From: Strongylocentrotus droebachiensis
Taxonomy: Eukaryota > Echinodermata > Echinoidea > Camarodonta > Strongylocentrotidae
DNA length: 64,000 nt
Assembly (NCBI GenBank): GCA_035222895.1
Contig: JAVYIG010000416.1
Coordinates: 487,001-551,000 of the forward strand
Direction of reading: 5' to 3'
Shown: positions 51,941-61,325 of the stretch, piece after piece
Position numbering within the stretch: the first letter of the stretch is position 1
Layout of the letters: the number at the start of each line of letters is the position of its first letter
Notes under the pieces: generated by a model
The model's database searches: none
Seen by the model: only the letters and a program-made list of their open reading frames with translations
What the model was told of the DNA's origin: nothing
Translations under genes and position numbers: made by a program

Positions 51941-53004
51941 ACTAGAAATTTAAATCGTCATGGTGACGAATTAGGTGGTCTGTTTTCAATTTTATGATCA
52001 TTGAAAAGTAAAAAAAGTAAAAAAAAATGAAGAAAAAAAATTGTTGGAGACGCCCGGACTCGAACCAGGGACCTCGAGGTCGGAAGTCCAGTGCGTTACC
52101 GATATACCGAAACATTTCCCATAGAGAATACACGTAAACGAAAAAAATGGAATTCTCAAATCCCTCTTTGCAAGTGAGATATGAGCATGATCCCGGCATC
52201 TGATCGAAAAATAAAGGGCACACTTGTGATAGCTTATTGTCTAAGCTACAACATACTCGAATCTCAGCGTAAACAAAGCTAAAACAACGGAGTTATTGCT
52301 CGCGAAAGACGAAAATGTAGAATCCAGTTTTGAGAAAAAGTCATGTCCCATAGAGAATACACGCAAAATGTGAAAATTGACATGTCTCCTTTAATCGCAA
52401 AAATACACCATGATGCTTTCGTCCAATTGATTATTGGTGACAACTACATTTGTAGAAAATTGTCTCAGCTAAAACATATCAAAATTTGGATGAAAATTGA
52501 TCAATATTTACAGAGATACAATCAATTTCCCAAAAATATGATGACGTCATAATATGCAAATTAAAATTTTGAGTTCAGAGGCCATTATGATGACGTCATG
52601 AGTTAATTGAGGGTCAAATGAGACATGAAATCATATCTCCAATTCATACTATATCAAAATATGAAAACAAAACTGGGTTCATCTTGCATCCTAAAGCGCT
52701 ACAATGGATTTTGTATAGGCATGTTTTTGCCCATGTATGCTATGTATTACAAGAGCTCGCACGCACGGACAATTTTTTAAACGGACGCTCATTCCGTTAA
52801 TACTGGGCAGAAAAAGGTGAACAAGGTATCAAAATGCTTGGAAAAATGTGCCAAATATGATGACAGAGAAAATTTGGCGATTTTATGTTGAAAAATACCA
52901 GTACGGGCGAAAACGCGCGCGCATCCGCGTGTCCGCGTTTTTTTGCGAAACGCTTAAAATGGCCTGAAACGTATGCAAAATTAATTTGAGACGATTTAGA
53001 GCAT
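51941..53004 (+). mobile_element. Type IV unit, 3' truncated; end of the array
   Basis: Type IV start as at 40830. After about 52376 it diverges from that copy and follows a B6-like body. It stops at GACGATTTAGAGCA, where T-rich single-copy DNA begins. The second CG block, TAA tract and 3' hairpin are all missing. Confidence 0.65.
52046..52119 (-). tRNA. tRNA-like sequence (copy 14, type IV form)
   Basis: Duplicate of the copy at 40935. Confidence 0.5.
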
Positions 53005-54417
53005 CTTTATTTTTTATTTTTTGTTCTGTAATATCCGTTGTTTTGACCAGTAGGTAGCGCAATTTGATAATGTTTCGGCGAGAAGATTGAAAGTGGTGCA
53101 TAACTTCTTTCTATGAGTTGAAAGTAAGTGCAACTATCATTCTCAGTTAAACATGTACATGACAAGGAAATAGACACTTTTATTTGTTATTGTTCTAGCA
53201 TGCATGAAACTGACATAATTATAAAAGTACTCCATATTGTAGAAGGGGCGAGTAATAAGGACTTGATGAAGGGTAGATATAGAGAGATTCAAGTCAAGTA
53301 AGCAGGAATCTCTGGCAGGTGAAAACCCATTGGTTCTCTGACATGTTTATTCAACTTTGAGATTCGGCTTTTCAAACTACACTTCTGTAGATATCAAAGA
53401 GACCAGCATGCTACAGGAAATACAGACATATTATGAGATAGTGTTTATGACGGTACTTGCAGGACTGGTTTGTAAATCAAATCTAGTCGTTAAAGTTACG
53501 AAGGTCGATTATTATGAGTATAGTGAGATTGGTTTACAACTATGCAAATATAAAATTCGGGTTTATAAAGAAAAATATGTATTCATATTTTTCAACCTCA
53601 CAGTATAATTCCCTAACGCCGTTAATAATTAATTTGATCGTTTTACTGGTCTGCGAGCAGGTGAAATTATAAATACTTTAGAAATCCGGAGAAAAAATAG
53701 AATTAAACGTAGTCTTGAAACCCAGTACTTATAAAAGATATCTTGTAAAATATCCAAAGTCAATTTACACAATAAACTTGTCACAGGGTATATCCGTTGT
53801 TCTTACATGATCCATACACATACATGTAGCTATAAATAAAAGGAATTATATGAGTATCTCGTGATTCGGGGCGGGTAAATAAAGAGTTTGTACATTATTT
53901 GTTTACACGACCAGAGACATGCCTTATTTTCATGAAGGTTACGTGATTTTGGCGCTTAATACATATCAAAAAAATACCGATACATTTTTCTTCTATTAAA
54001 AGGGGATCAATTACCCCCAAAATATAATTTCTAACTCGTTACCGTTCAATTGGTATTGCTGTGGCTGATTTCATTTCAATGACCGCACGGCAGTTTAACT
54101 CTTTGCGAGCATGCTCGTATGGGCGACAAGTCTGCTTATACACCGTTATTACCTTTAAACAGAATTAATTTATAATGCATCTAAACTTTCTGCAATTGGT
54201 CCAAAATATAAAGAGCGGTGCAAATTTGCAATAAATCACCATGCATTAAATCATCATTCAAAGATGAGTTATTACGTAATAAAAAAAGAATACATTTTCT
54301 ATACATGGCATGTTGAATCCGTACAAAGATTTGACTTTTTTTTTATTTTATACAAAGTCATGTTTTCCGTCTCAAGAATTAACTCTACATTAATGTCTCT
54401 TTTCTTCAATAACACAG
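53005..54417. other. Single-copy DNA upstream of the 2A/death-domain gene
   Basis: No array sequence, recognised coding exon, RNA gene or repeat is seen. It should contain the promoter and at least one 5' untranslated exon, because the first coding exon starts behind a good acceptor (TCTCTTTTCTTC then ACACAG) at 54417. A small open frame at 53357-53608 has no recognisable features. Confidence 0.5.
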
Positions 54418-54432
54418 TATCCTGATGTCACC

Positions 54433-55233
54433 ATGCCTGTGTCTCTTGGTCAATGGCGTGTCAGGATCGGCACGTTCATGCCCCGTCGGAGAAAAGAATA
54501 TGACTACCACTACTTTTGGAGGAAACTTCACGACTTGATTACAAAAACCAAGGATGCTGAGCCACCCAAACAAAACAACAATTCTGAGTGTAACATCTCA
54601 TCTCGCAATGGCTCTTCACCCGATGCGAATAGCTCTCCAAGAAACATGACCCGTCAGTCTGAGTCTTCTTACAACGTCAACCATAATACCGTTCAAACAG
54701 GGCCTTCATGTGACGTCAGCAATGGCAGAGGTAAAGCCAATTCTCCGACTCGGTCACAATTTGATGTTCCAGAGTGTGATTCTGTCGAAGAGATTGGATC
54801 ACCATGCGATGTAAACAACCCCGGTCATAACGATGTCTCTCACTCTGATTATTCGTGTTCTAAAAACAGTGGTACTTCAATTGAAAAAGAGACCAACCCT
54901 TTCCCTGATACCACTGACGTGCAAATTCCAGTTCCTCGACCCTGTTTAGAAGATGAACTGGACAATAGACACATAACCATTAATCTAGAGTCAAATAAAT
55001 ACTATAACTCCGCTCAAATAAAGAAAACAGACCACCGGCATGAAGTTGGCACATCAGAGCCGTACTCACATGTACCTGCATTCGTTCATGGTGAGACAAA
55101 TCGTACCAATCGAGACACGGATGAAACAACAGACTCTGGACCATCGGGGATAGGGGACCAATCATTGGACCTATCACCTAAACCCGGGCTAGATACAACG
55201 AGAAACACCGAGAAAATAACATCTTCTTACAGG
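54433..55233 (+). CDS. Coding exon 1: N-terminal region of 2A/death-domain protein
   Basis: Encodes 267 residues. The ATG sits in a strong Kozak context (GTCACCATGC) and follows a likely acceptor at 54417, so the exon probably begins at 54418 with 15 nt of leader. The first 45 residues are basic and aromatic (QWRVRIGTFMPRRRK, then YDYHYFWRKLHDL). The remaining 220 are rich in Ser, Asn, Thr, Asp and Pro and look disordered. There is no signal peptide or membrane segment. I do not recognise the domain. The exon ends TAC AGG before GTATGA (phase 0); reading on would stop two codons later, supporting the splice. It joins in frame to the exon at 55864. Role unknown; it would be released as part of a separate upstream product if the 2A works. 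Confidence 0.7.
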
Positions 55234-55863
55234 GTATGATTGATATTTATATCTGACATATTTCCTAGAACCACACCACTCACATAAAACACGACAAAGA
55301 AAAAACCAAACAAATAATGAGACAAACAGGCAAACATTAAATCAGAATCCCCCCTCCCTAAAAAGCTGTTAACAAAAATTATTTTGGTAAACAGGTTTTT
55401 GAACAAGACATGTAACTAGCAAAAATTAGGACACTTTGGATATTCAAATTTACTGTGGAAATAGTAGGTGTGACGTTCGTTTTTACACTGTAATCAATTG
55501 TAAAAGTGCCCTTTATCCTTCCACAGAAATCTTATTCTCCCGTGAAAAAAATAAAAGTTTAAAACTATATTAAAATTTGGCAAATAATGTTTGATTAATA
55601 TTTTTGAAAAGTGTCTTTTGTCCATAAGTTTCATTAAGGAAGTAACGGAATATCATGAAACATCTTGTCCAAGGGTACATGAACACCCTTCTATCACCTG
55701 TTTCTTTTCTGTATTATAATTGTTAAATAAAATAGAAACCATTGATAAAAAATCCCCCGCCAGGAATAAGATGTAGCAGAAGGATATTATCTCAATATGG
55801 CTTGTACATAGTTTACAGAGTTTACAATGTGTCCTCTATTCGTAAGTTTCTCTTCGTTCGTAG
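55234..55863 (+). other. Intron 1
   Basis: GT-AG intron of 630 bp. Donor GTATGA; acceptor after TTCTCTTCGTTCGTAG. It joins phase 0 codons AGG and GAA. No repeat or other gene is seen inside. Confidence 0.7.
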
Positions 55864-56024
55864 GAAGTAACGGAGAATCATGGATCACCGACCTATCCGG
55901 TCATCCAATCAGGGACAACCAGTGGTGAAGCAGATGCAATCAAAGGGAATGACTGTCCAGACATGACCAACATACTCCTACTGAGATCCGGTGACGTAGA
56001 ACAGAACCCTGGTCCCAATGATAT
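55864..56024 (+). CDS. Coding exon 2: carries the 2A motif
   Basis: Reads in frame from exon 1 for 53 codons plus two bases. First come 33 polar residues (EVTENHGSP onward), then the 18-residue 2A element ending DVEQNPGP, then Asn-Asp and a split codon. The donor is AT before GTAAGC; unspliced, the frame would end in TAA within one codon, so splicing is needed to continue. The Met at 55963, with purine at -3, is a possible alternative start that would place the 2A at the N terminus, as reported for sea urchin NLR proteins. Which start is used cannot be told from DNA. Confidence 0.75.
55963..56016 (+). other. 2A ribosome-skipping motif (DVEQNPGP)
   Basis: Encodes MTNILLLRSG followed by DVEQNPGP. 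This fits the 2A consensus D(V/I)ExNPGP with an upstream Leu-rich stretch. In known 2A sequences the ribosome fails to form the Gly-Pro bond, releasing the upstream chain and continuing from Pro. Here the upstream chain would be about 317 residues and the downstream chain would start Pro-Asn-Asp-Ile just ahead of the death domain. In sea urchin NLRs a similar element can act as a signal sequence when skipping fails (established for that group; inferred here). The surroundings are a spliced cellular gene, not a viral polyprotein or LINE ORF. Confidence 0.85.
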
Positions 56025-56424
56025 GTAAGCAGCATGAAAGAGCGACAATAATTTAATTAGACCTCAGACTAATTTCATTTGTTAAACCCAATTTTAAATT
56101 AAGCTTAAGCCCAGCGTTGGGTTTGAATTTACGTAAAATAACAGCCATTGACTTTGTTGGTAAATATTAATCGTTGGAATTGATTAATGAAATCCAAATG
56201 TGTAGAAGTTTTGCATGTTCTCATTATGTTTAAATGGTCAACATATCTTTTAATATTTTGCAGTGTGCTTGGAGTGCATGCATTATAGGCAATGTTGATG
56301 AATATCAGTAAAACAATACGCAAGTTAAAGGATAATGAAAGGAAATTTCTTTTGATAAATAATCTTGCAAATATCAATAAACATTATATAAAATTAATCA
56401 ATTCTTCTTTTGTCTATAATTAAG
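56025..56424 (+). other. Intron 2
   Basis: GT-AG intron of 400 bp. Donor GTAAGC, acceptor TTCTTTTGTCTATAATTAAG. The phase 2 junction forms an Ile codon (AT then C). AT-rich, with no other feature seen. Confidence 0.7.
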
Positions 56425-56690
56425 CCCTGAAAGTCTGACCGATCTGGAGCTCAATCTCCTTGCCGAGGGTATGGATCCCTCAGATTTTAGGAAGGTCGGA
56501 CAAGCATTAGGATTCATTGAGGCTCAACTAAGTCAGTTTGAGAAAGACAAGCTGGGCAACTCCATGGAAGCTACCTATCAGATGCTTTGCGAATGGCGGA
56601 AGACGGTACATGAACGCGAGGCGAGGGAGATACTAGTCAACAAGTTAGAAAGCATTAAGCTGGTTCAACTTGCTGATAGTGTACGGAAAG
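56425..56690 (+). CDS. Coding exon 3: death domain
   Basis: Encodes about 88 residues that read as a death domain. The order is PESLTDLELNLLAEGM, DFRKVGQALGF (helix 2-3 W/FxxLAxxLG-type motif), a Phe-Glu acidic helix, MLCEWRK (the conserved Leu-x-x-Trp helix) and LVNKLESIKLVQLADSV (final helices). Death domains assemble homotypic signalling complexes and in invertebrate immune receptors sit N-terminal to NACHT or other modules. The frame leaves at AAAG before GTACAG in phase 1, so more exons should follow, but none is seen before the antisense LINEs. An NLR is the favoured identity; other death-domain adaptors are possible. Confidence 0.8.
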
Positions 56691-56700
56691 GTACAGTATT

Positions 56701-56722
56701 ACACACACACACACACACACAC
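56701..56722. repeat. (CA)n microsatellite
   Basis: Eleven AC units starting 10 bp after the exon 3 donor, followed by a T run. Confidence 0.9.
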
Positions 56723-57180
56723 TTTTTTTAAAAACAATTTTGTTTTATTTCTCCAGATGTGCAATACAAACCATAACATACAATTGAATAAAATTAAACG
56801 TGTTCAATATTGATGCTTTTACATAAACATAATTAAACACAAACTTATTTGCAGTATATATAACTTAGCAACAAAGTAAACGTATAAGTACCTAAACATA
56901 ATATGTCAATTGTAAATGTTATTCACTTATATACAACAACAAAAAAACTTAACAAATCTGGAGGTAATTTTACTGGAACAATCCTGCCCCCTCCCTGCCC
57001 CCCTCCATCACACAAACATACTCACCCACCCACACACATACTCACCCACCCACCCCCCCCCCAACACACACACACTACTCACTCAGTGGATGTCTGCTAA
57101 CATTCTCAACTCAAGAAAAATATACTAAATAAGTTATCCAGGCCGCAAAATAGAGTTACCCTTTTAACAGGCCCACGGTG
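56723..57180. other. Downstream intronic or intergenic DNA with CA/C-rich tract
   Basis: AT-rich DNA followed by a CACCCACC/CACACA/poly-C low-complexity stretch at about 56985-57078. No exon is recognised. If the gene continues, this is intron 3. Confidence 0.5.
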
Positions 57181-57286
57181 GAGAAGAAGAAAACATTCTT
57201 AATTAATCTTAAGCTGCTCCCACTTTAAGAAATGTGATCCCAGCTTTCCCATTTGAATTGCTATTTTATTTTCCTCATCCCTATAC
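57181..57286 (-). other. Probable 3' untranslated end of the L1/Tx1 LINE
   Basis: Follows the stop of the C-terminal frame on the minus strand. No clear poly(A), tail repeat or target-site duplication was found, so the exact element end is uncertain. Confidence 0.35.
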
Positions 57287-58546
57287 TTAAAAATGTTTTT
57301 TTTCATCTTTTCTAAAGTTGGTACTCGCCCCCCCCCCCGATCTTGACATAAATATAACATACTTCACCATGAAAATGATAGTATTACAAATTTTTATTCT
57401 ATATGAACTACCTACCAACCCAACAATTATATCTCGCCATTCTAAATCTTTAATTTCAACTAACTCAAAAAGTTGTATTAAAGCCTGCCATATCCTTTGA
57501 ACGTTCCCGCAAGATAAAAATAAATGTTTGTATGTTTCTATTTCCTGTTTACAAAACGAACATAAATTATCAACTACAAAACCAAATCTATGAAGATGCT
57601 CATTAGTGTATATGGCTCCATGCAATAATTTAAATTGAAATTCTCGTTGTTTTCTAATGAGTATAGTAATTTTAGGTCTAACAAATATTTCTTTTAATTC
57701 TTTATCTATAAAATCATAATCATTTTGCCCATCCCTTACCTGCAAATCATACGTTTGTTGCAGTGCTTTGATAAAATAATCATAAATTGTTCTTGAACCC
57801 ACATCCACAAACTGTATTTTTTTACTAGAAATATGGAAATAAGTATTATTAAAGCTTATCAAATCAACCTCGAGGAATTGTATAAACCCTGAATCATCCT
57901 TCCATAACCTGGGTATCGCATCATAAATATCAATAATCATAAGCAAATTATTACCTTTCATACCGAGGTTCATAAAATATTTAACAGACTTAACATGGAC
58001 TTTCTCAACCAAGTGATTCAGTTGAACAACCCCCCTTTCAAACAAGTATCTATCAAATATCCTTTTTTCATGTATACATATATTCCGATTATTAAAAATA
58101 ATTGGATTAATACAACCCTTCAAATATCTTAAATTACTTGTCTCTTGCCATGCTTGCAAAATTTCTATATAGTATGGTGGAATATCTAAAACGAGTTTAA
58201 TCTTTTTTAATTCATAATCACATAAAAAAATAAATCTACCACCCACAAACTGTAAGCAATGATCAAAAAAAAAATTCCATCCCAAATTTTTCTCTCCATA
58301 TAAAAGACGTTTTATCCACATTATGCGCTGTATTTTAACAGACATTTCAAAATTAATCATTCTTAATCCTCCAAAGTCATAATCCTGATACATTATTGCC
58401 CGCTTAATTCTATCTTTCCCCCTCCATATAAATTCAAATGAAATTTTTGCAACTTCTTTGTATACCCAATGAGGGACAATAACGAGAGATGAAATATAAT
58501 TTAATTTTGAAAGCGCATAAGTTTTTAACAAATGTATTTTACCCAT
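57287..58546 (-). pseudogene. L1/Tx1-like LINE ORF2, C-terminal part
   Basis: Open minus-strand frame of 419 codons. It starts at MGKIHLLKTYALSKLNY, matching the LTIxGKIxLIKxLLISKLxY segment after the RT thumb of L1/Tx1 elements. Later motifs are FEFIWRGKDRIKR, GGLRMINFE and, near the end, a zinc-knuckle-like CSFCKQEIETYKHLFLSC (C-x2-C-x7-H-x4-C). It is out of frame with the upstream RT part by one frameshift near 58546-58560. Otherwise it is free of stops, so the copy is relatively young. Confidence 0.8.
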
Positions 58547-59029
58547 AATAGTTAAATCTCTTTGTTTCCACCATACAAATCAATTTTTTTATTTTACTTA
58601 GAATTTCTTTATAATTCAAATCATCTTTTAATCTTCCATCTAATGAATAACTAACCCATAAAATGTGTATTTCCTTAACCAAATTTCCAAATAAAGGCCC
58701 ATCAGGTTTGTTCTCATTCTCACCCATCCACATAAAATGTGTCTTTGTTTTATTCACTTTAAGACCACTAATTTGTTCAAATGATTCAAAAATATATCGC
58801 AACCTTCTAACCGAATCAATATCCTTCAAAAATATTGTCATATCATCTGCATATAACACTTGCCTTATTTCAAATTTTCCAAATGTAATCCCTTTAATAC
58901 CGTTGTCCCTCCTTATTGCATGCGCCAAAACTTCGATGGCAACCAAAAACAAATATGGCGATAATGGATCTCCTTGCCTTACTCCCCTTTCTATTTCAAA
59001 ATACCCCGTGGAGTGACCACCGTTCATAA
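58547..59029 (-). pseudogene. L1/Tx1-like LINE ORF2, RT palm part
   Basis: Contains RT motif B region RGVRQGDPLSPYLF and the catalytic YADD box (VLYADDMTIFL), then GLKVNKTKTHFMW typical of L1-type RT. It is the direct continuation of the RT fragment at 61326-61857, from which it is separated only by the RTE insertion. It runs into a stop after a frameshift next to the C-terminal frame. Confidence 0.85.
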
Positions 59030-59036
59030 CACAACT
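59030..59036. repeat. Target-site duplication, left copy
   Basis: CACAACT, identical to 61326-61332, flanking the RTE element. Removing one copy and the insert restores an uninterrupted L1/Tx1 frame across the joint. Confidence 0.85.
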
Positions 59037-61325
59037 TACTTACTTTACTTTACTTTATCAGCCGTTGTCAATCCACTGCAGGATGAAGGCCTCAGCATGA
59101 TGTTTCCAAATGCCTCTGTTCAGCGCCTGTTGGTGCCAATTTGTCTGTCCCCAGAACTGTTGCAGCTCGTCTCGCCATCTTTTTCTTTGACGTCCCCTGT
59201 TTCGTTTTCCCTCATATGGTGTCCAGTGAGTGATTGCTGAGCTCCAGCGATTGTCCTTCCTACGGCTGATGTGGCCCACCCAATTCCATTTCCTTCTTTT
59301 CACTGTTTCAAGGATGTCCTGGACTTTTGTCTGTTCCCTGATCCATTTGTTTGTTTTTCTGTCTTTGTATGTGATGCTTAGGATACTTCTTTCCATGTTG
59401 TGTTGAGAGGCTGCTAGCTTTCTTTCCATTTTTTATGTTAGTGTCCATGTTTTTGCAGCGTATGAGATTGCTGGGATGATGCACTGGTTACATACTTTCT
59501 TTTTCAGGCATAATGGAAGTTTGCCTTTCATGGTGGTGCTGTATCTGCCAAAAGCTTGCCATCCAGCTTTGATTCTTCTTCTTATTTCGTTGTCTTGATT
59601 TTTGTCTTGGAGGGAGAAACGTTGCCCTAAGTAAATATAGTCCTCTACTTGCTCCATTTTGGAACCGTTCACTTGGATTTGTTTTGGATCTTTGGCTGAT
59701 CCTGCCATGACTTTAGTCTTCTTCATGTTCATCTTGAGGCCTGTTAGTCGGCTTGCATCGTCCAGTTCTTGCAGCATTATTTCGAGGTCGTTTAAGTTGT
59801 GAGATATTATGACAATATCGTCTGCAAATCTTAAGTGACTCATGTTTTCCCCGTTTATGTTGATTCCCTTTGATGACCAGTCAAATGTTTTGAAGATGCT
59901 CTCTAGGCAAGCAGTGAAGAATTTTGGTGAGCCAGTGTCTCCCTGTCTAACTCCCTTTCTTATCATGATTTTGTTGCTGGCCTTGTGCATTCTGACAGTG
60001 TTGTAGCAGTCTGAATAAATGTCTTTAAGGATTTGGATGTATGCATTGTTGATTCATTGGTCTTGAAGTGCCTTCAGTACTGCATAGGTTTCTACGGAAT
60101 CAAATGCCTTTTCGTAGTCAACGAATGCTACGCATAGAGGGATGTTGAACTCTTGGCATATTTCTTTCAGTTGATTAATGGTGTGGATGTGGTCCATAGT
60201 TGAGAAACCCCTTCTGAAGCCTGCCTGCTCCCTTGGTTGGTTGTTATCAAGGATTTTCTCTAGCCGGTTGGTGATGATTTTTGTGTACAACTTATACAGG
60301 TTTGAGAGGAGGCTGATGGGTCTGTAGTTCTTTAGATCTCGCTTGTCCCCCTTTTTGTGCAGAATTATCATTGTGGCTTCTTTCCATTGATTGTGGTATC
60401 CTCCTCGTTTGCATACATGCATTGTAAAGTTTGGCTAGTTCCTCAGTTATTGTGTCTCCTCCTTCTTTGATTGTGTCTATATGTATGTTGTCTGGGCCTG
60501 GTGACTTCCCTCTCTTCATTTGATTTATTGCATGTTGAACCTCCCAATCAGTTACAACTGGGATCTCTTCTTGTGGTTCTCCTGGGTCTTCTGTCTCTTT
60601 ATTGCTATTGTATAGTTGTTCGTATAACTCTTCAATTCTTTGAAGTATCTGGTCCTGATCTGTGATTTCTTGTCCATTTCTGTCGACGAGGCTTGTGATT
60701 TTCTGTTTTCCATGTGCTAGTTTCTTCTTCAGGCTTCTGTTTTCCTCAATTGTGGATTTGATCATTGTTGTGTTGTAACTACGGATGTCTTCACGTAGCT
60801 TTTTCCTTACTGTTTTGCAGGTTTCTACATATTCAACATTTTGGATGCCTATGCCTTCTGCTTTCATGTTCCTTCTTTTTTCCATGAGTTTTATGGTAGA
60901 TTCTGATATCTTGTTTTCACGGGTTTTTGGTTTTTTCCCTGCGGTCTTTATGGCGGTTTCTTGGGTTTTTTGCACTAGCAGATCAGTCCATGTTTCAAGA
61001 GGTCTGTTTCCTTCCCCCTCTGTGCATTTGTCCGTCAGAAGTTGAAATTGGTTTTTCAACTCCAGTTGAAATTCTGTTCTCTTCTCTTTTAGTTTCTCTA
61101 GGTTGATGCTACTTTGTTTTGGTTTTAGGAGTTTTTGCCTCTCTAGTCGGGTGTTGATTTTCATCTTGCCCATTACCATCCTGTGGTCACTTCCCACGTT
61201 CACCTTGCTGATTGTTTTCACGTCTTGGATGATGTGAGGGTTGTCAGTTAATATGAAGTCGATTTCATTCTTTGTGTTCCCGCCTGGGCTTTTCCACGTC
61301 CATTTCCTGGATACTCCTTTCTTTT
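59037..61325 (-). mobile_element. 5'-truncated RTE-type LINE nested in the L1/Tx1 LINE
   Basis: Minus-strand insert of 2.29 kb. It begins inside the endonuclease domain (TWKSPGGNTKNEIDFIL, then NVGSDHRMV, the last catalytic Asp-His motif), runs through a full reverse transcriptase and ends in a TAAAGTAAAG-type tail (59037-59057). The short tandem 3' tail and truncated 5' end are usual for RTE-like LINEs. A 7-bp target-site duplication flanks it. The family resembles the widespread 'endonuclease-reverse transcriptase'/HmRTE-like group by its motifs. Confidence 0.85.
59058..60422 (-). pseudogene. RTE reverse transcriptase, with two nonsense codons
   Basis: One reading frame holds RT and C-terminal region. 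Motifs in order: KNYRPISLLSNLYKL, VDYEKAFDSV (motif A Asp), RKGVRQGDTGSPKFF (motif B), HLRFADDIVI (motif C, FADD), LGQRFSLQDKN, and the C-terminal KRRKWNWVGHISRRKDNRW with GKRNRGRQRKRWRDEL. A TGA near 60051 and a TAA near 59433 interrupt the same frame, so it is inactive. The upstream endonuclease part is in another frame, shifted near 60405. Confidence 0.85.

Noticed and set aside
1..53004. LTR retrotransposon or classical satellite DNA
   Set aside because: No long terminal repeats, primer-binding site, gag/pol or polypurine tract. Unit lengths vary from 0.55 to 2.8 kb with defined ends and hairpins, which a simple satellite would not show.
53357..53608. 83-codon plus frame upstream of the 2A gene
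   Set aside because: No recognised motif, no Kozak or splice support, AT-rich composition. It could be a 5' exon by chance, but nothing shows it.
55963..56016. 2A motif as a remnant of an integrated virus or a LINE ORF
   Set aside because: The motif lies in a short exon with canonical splice sites on both sides and in-frame cellular-type exons. No viral or LINE motifs adjoin it on that strand.
58663..59016. 117-codon plus frame and similar plus frames at 57318, 60785 and 61272
   Set aside because: They are antisense to well-supported LINE reverse transcriptase frames.
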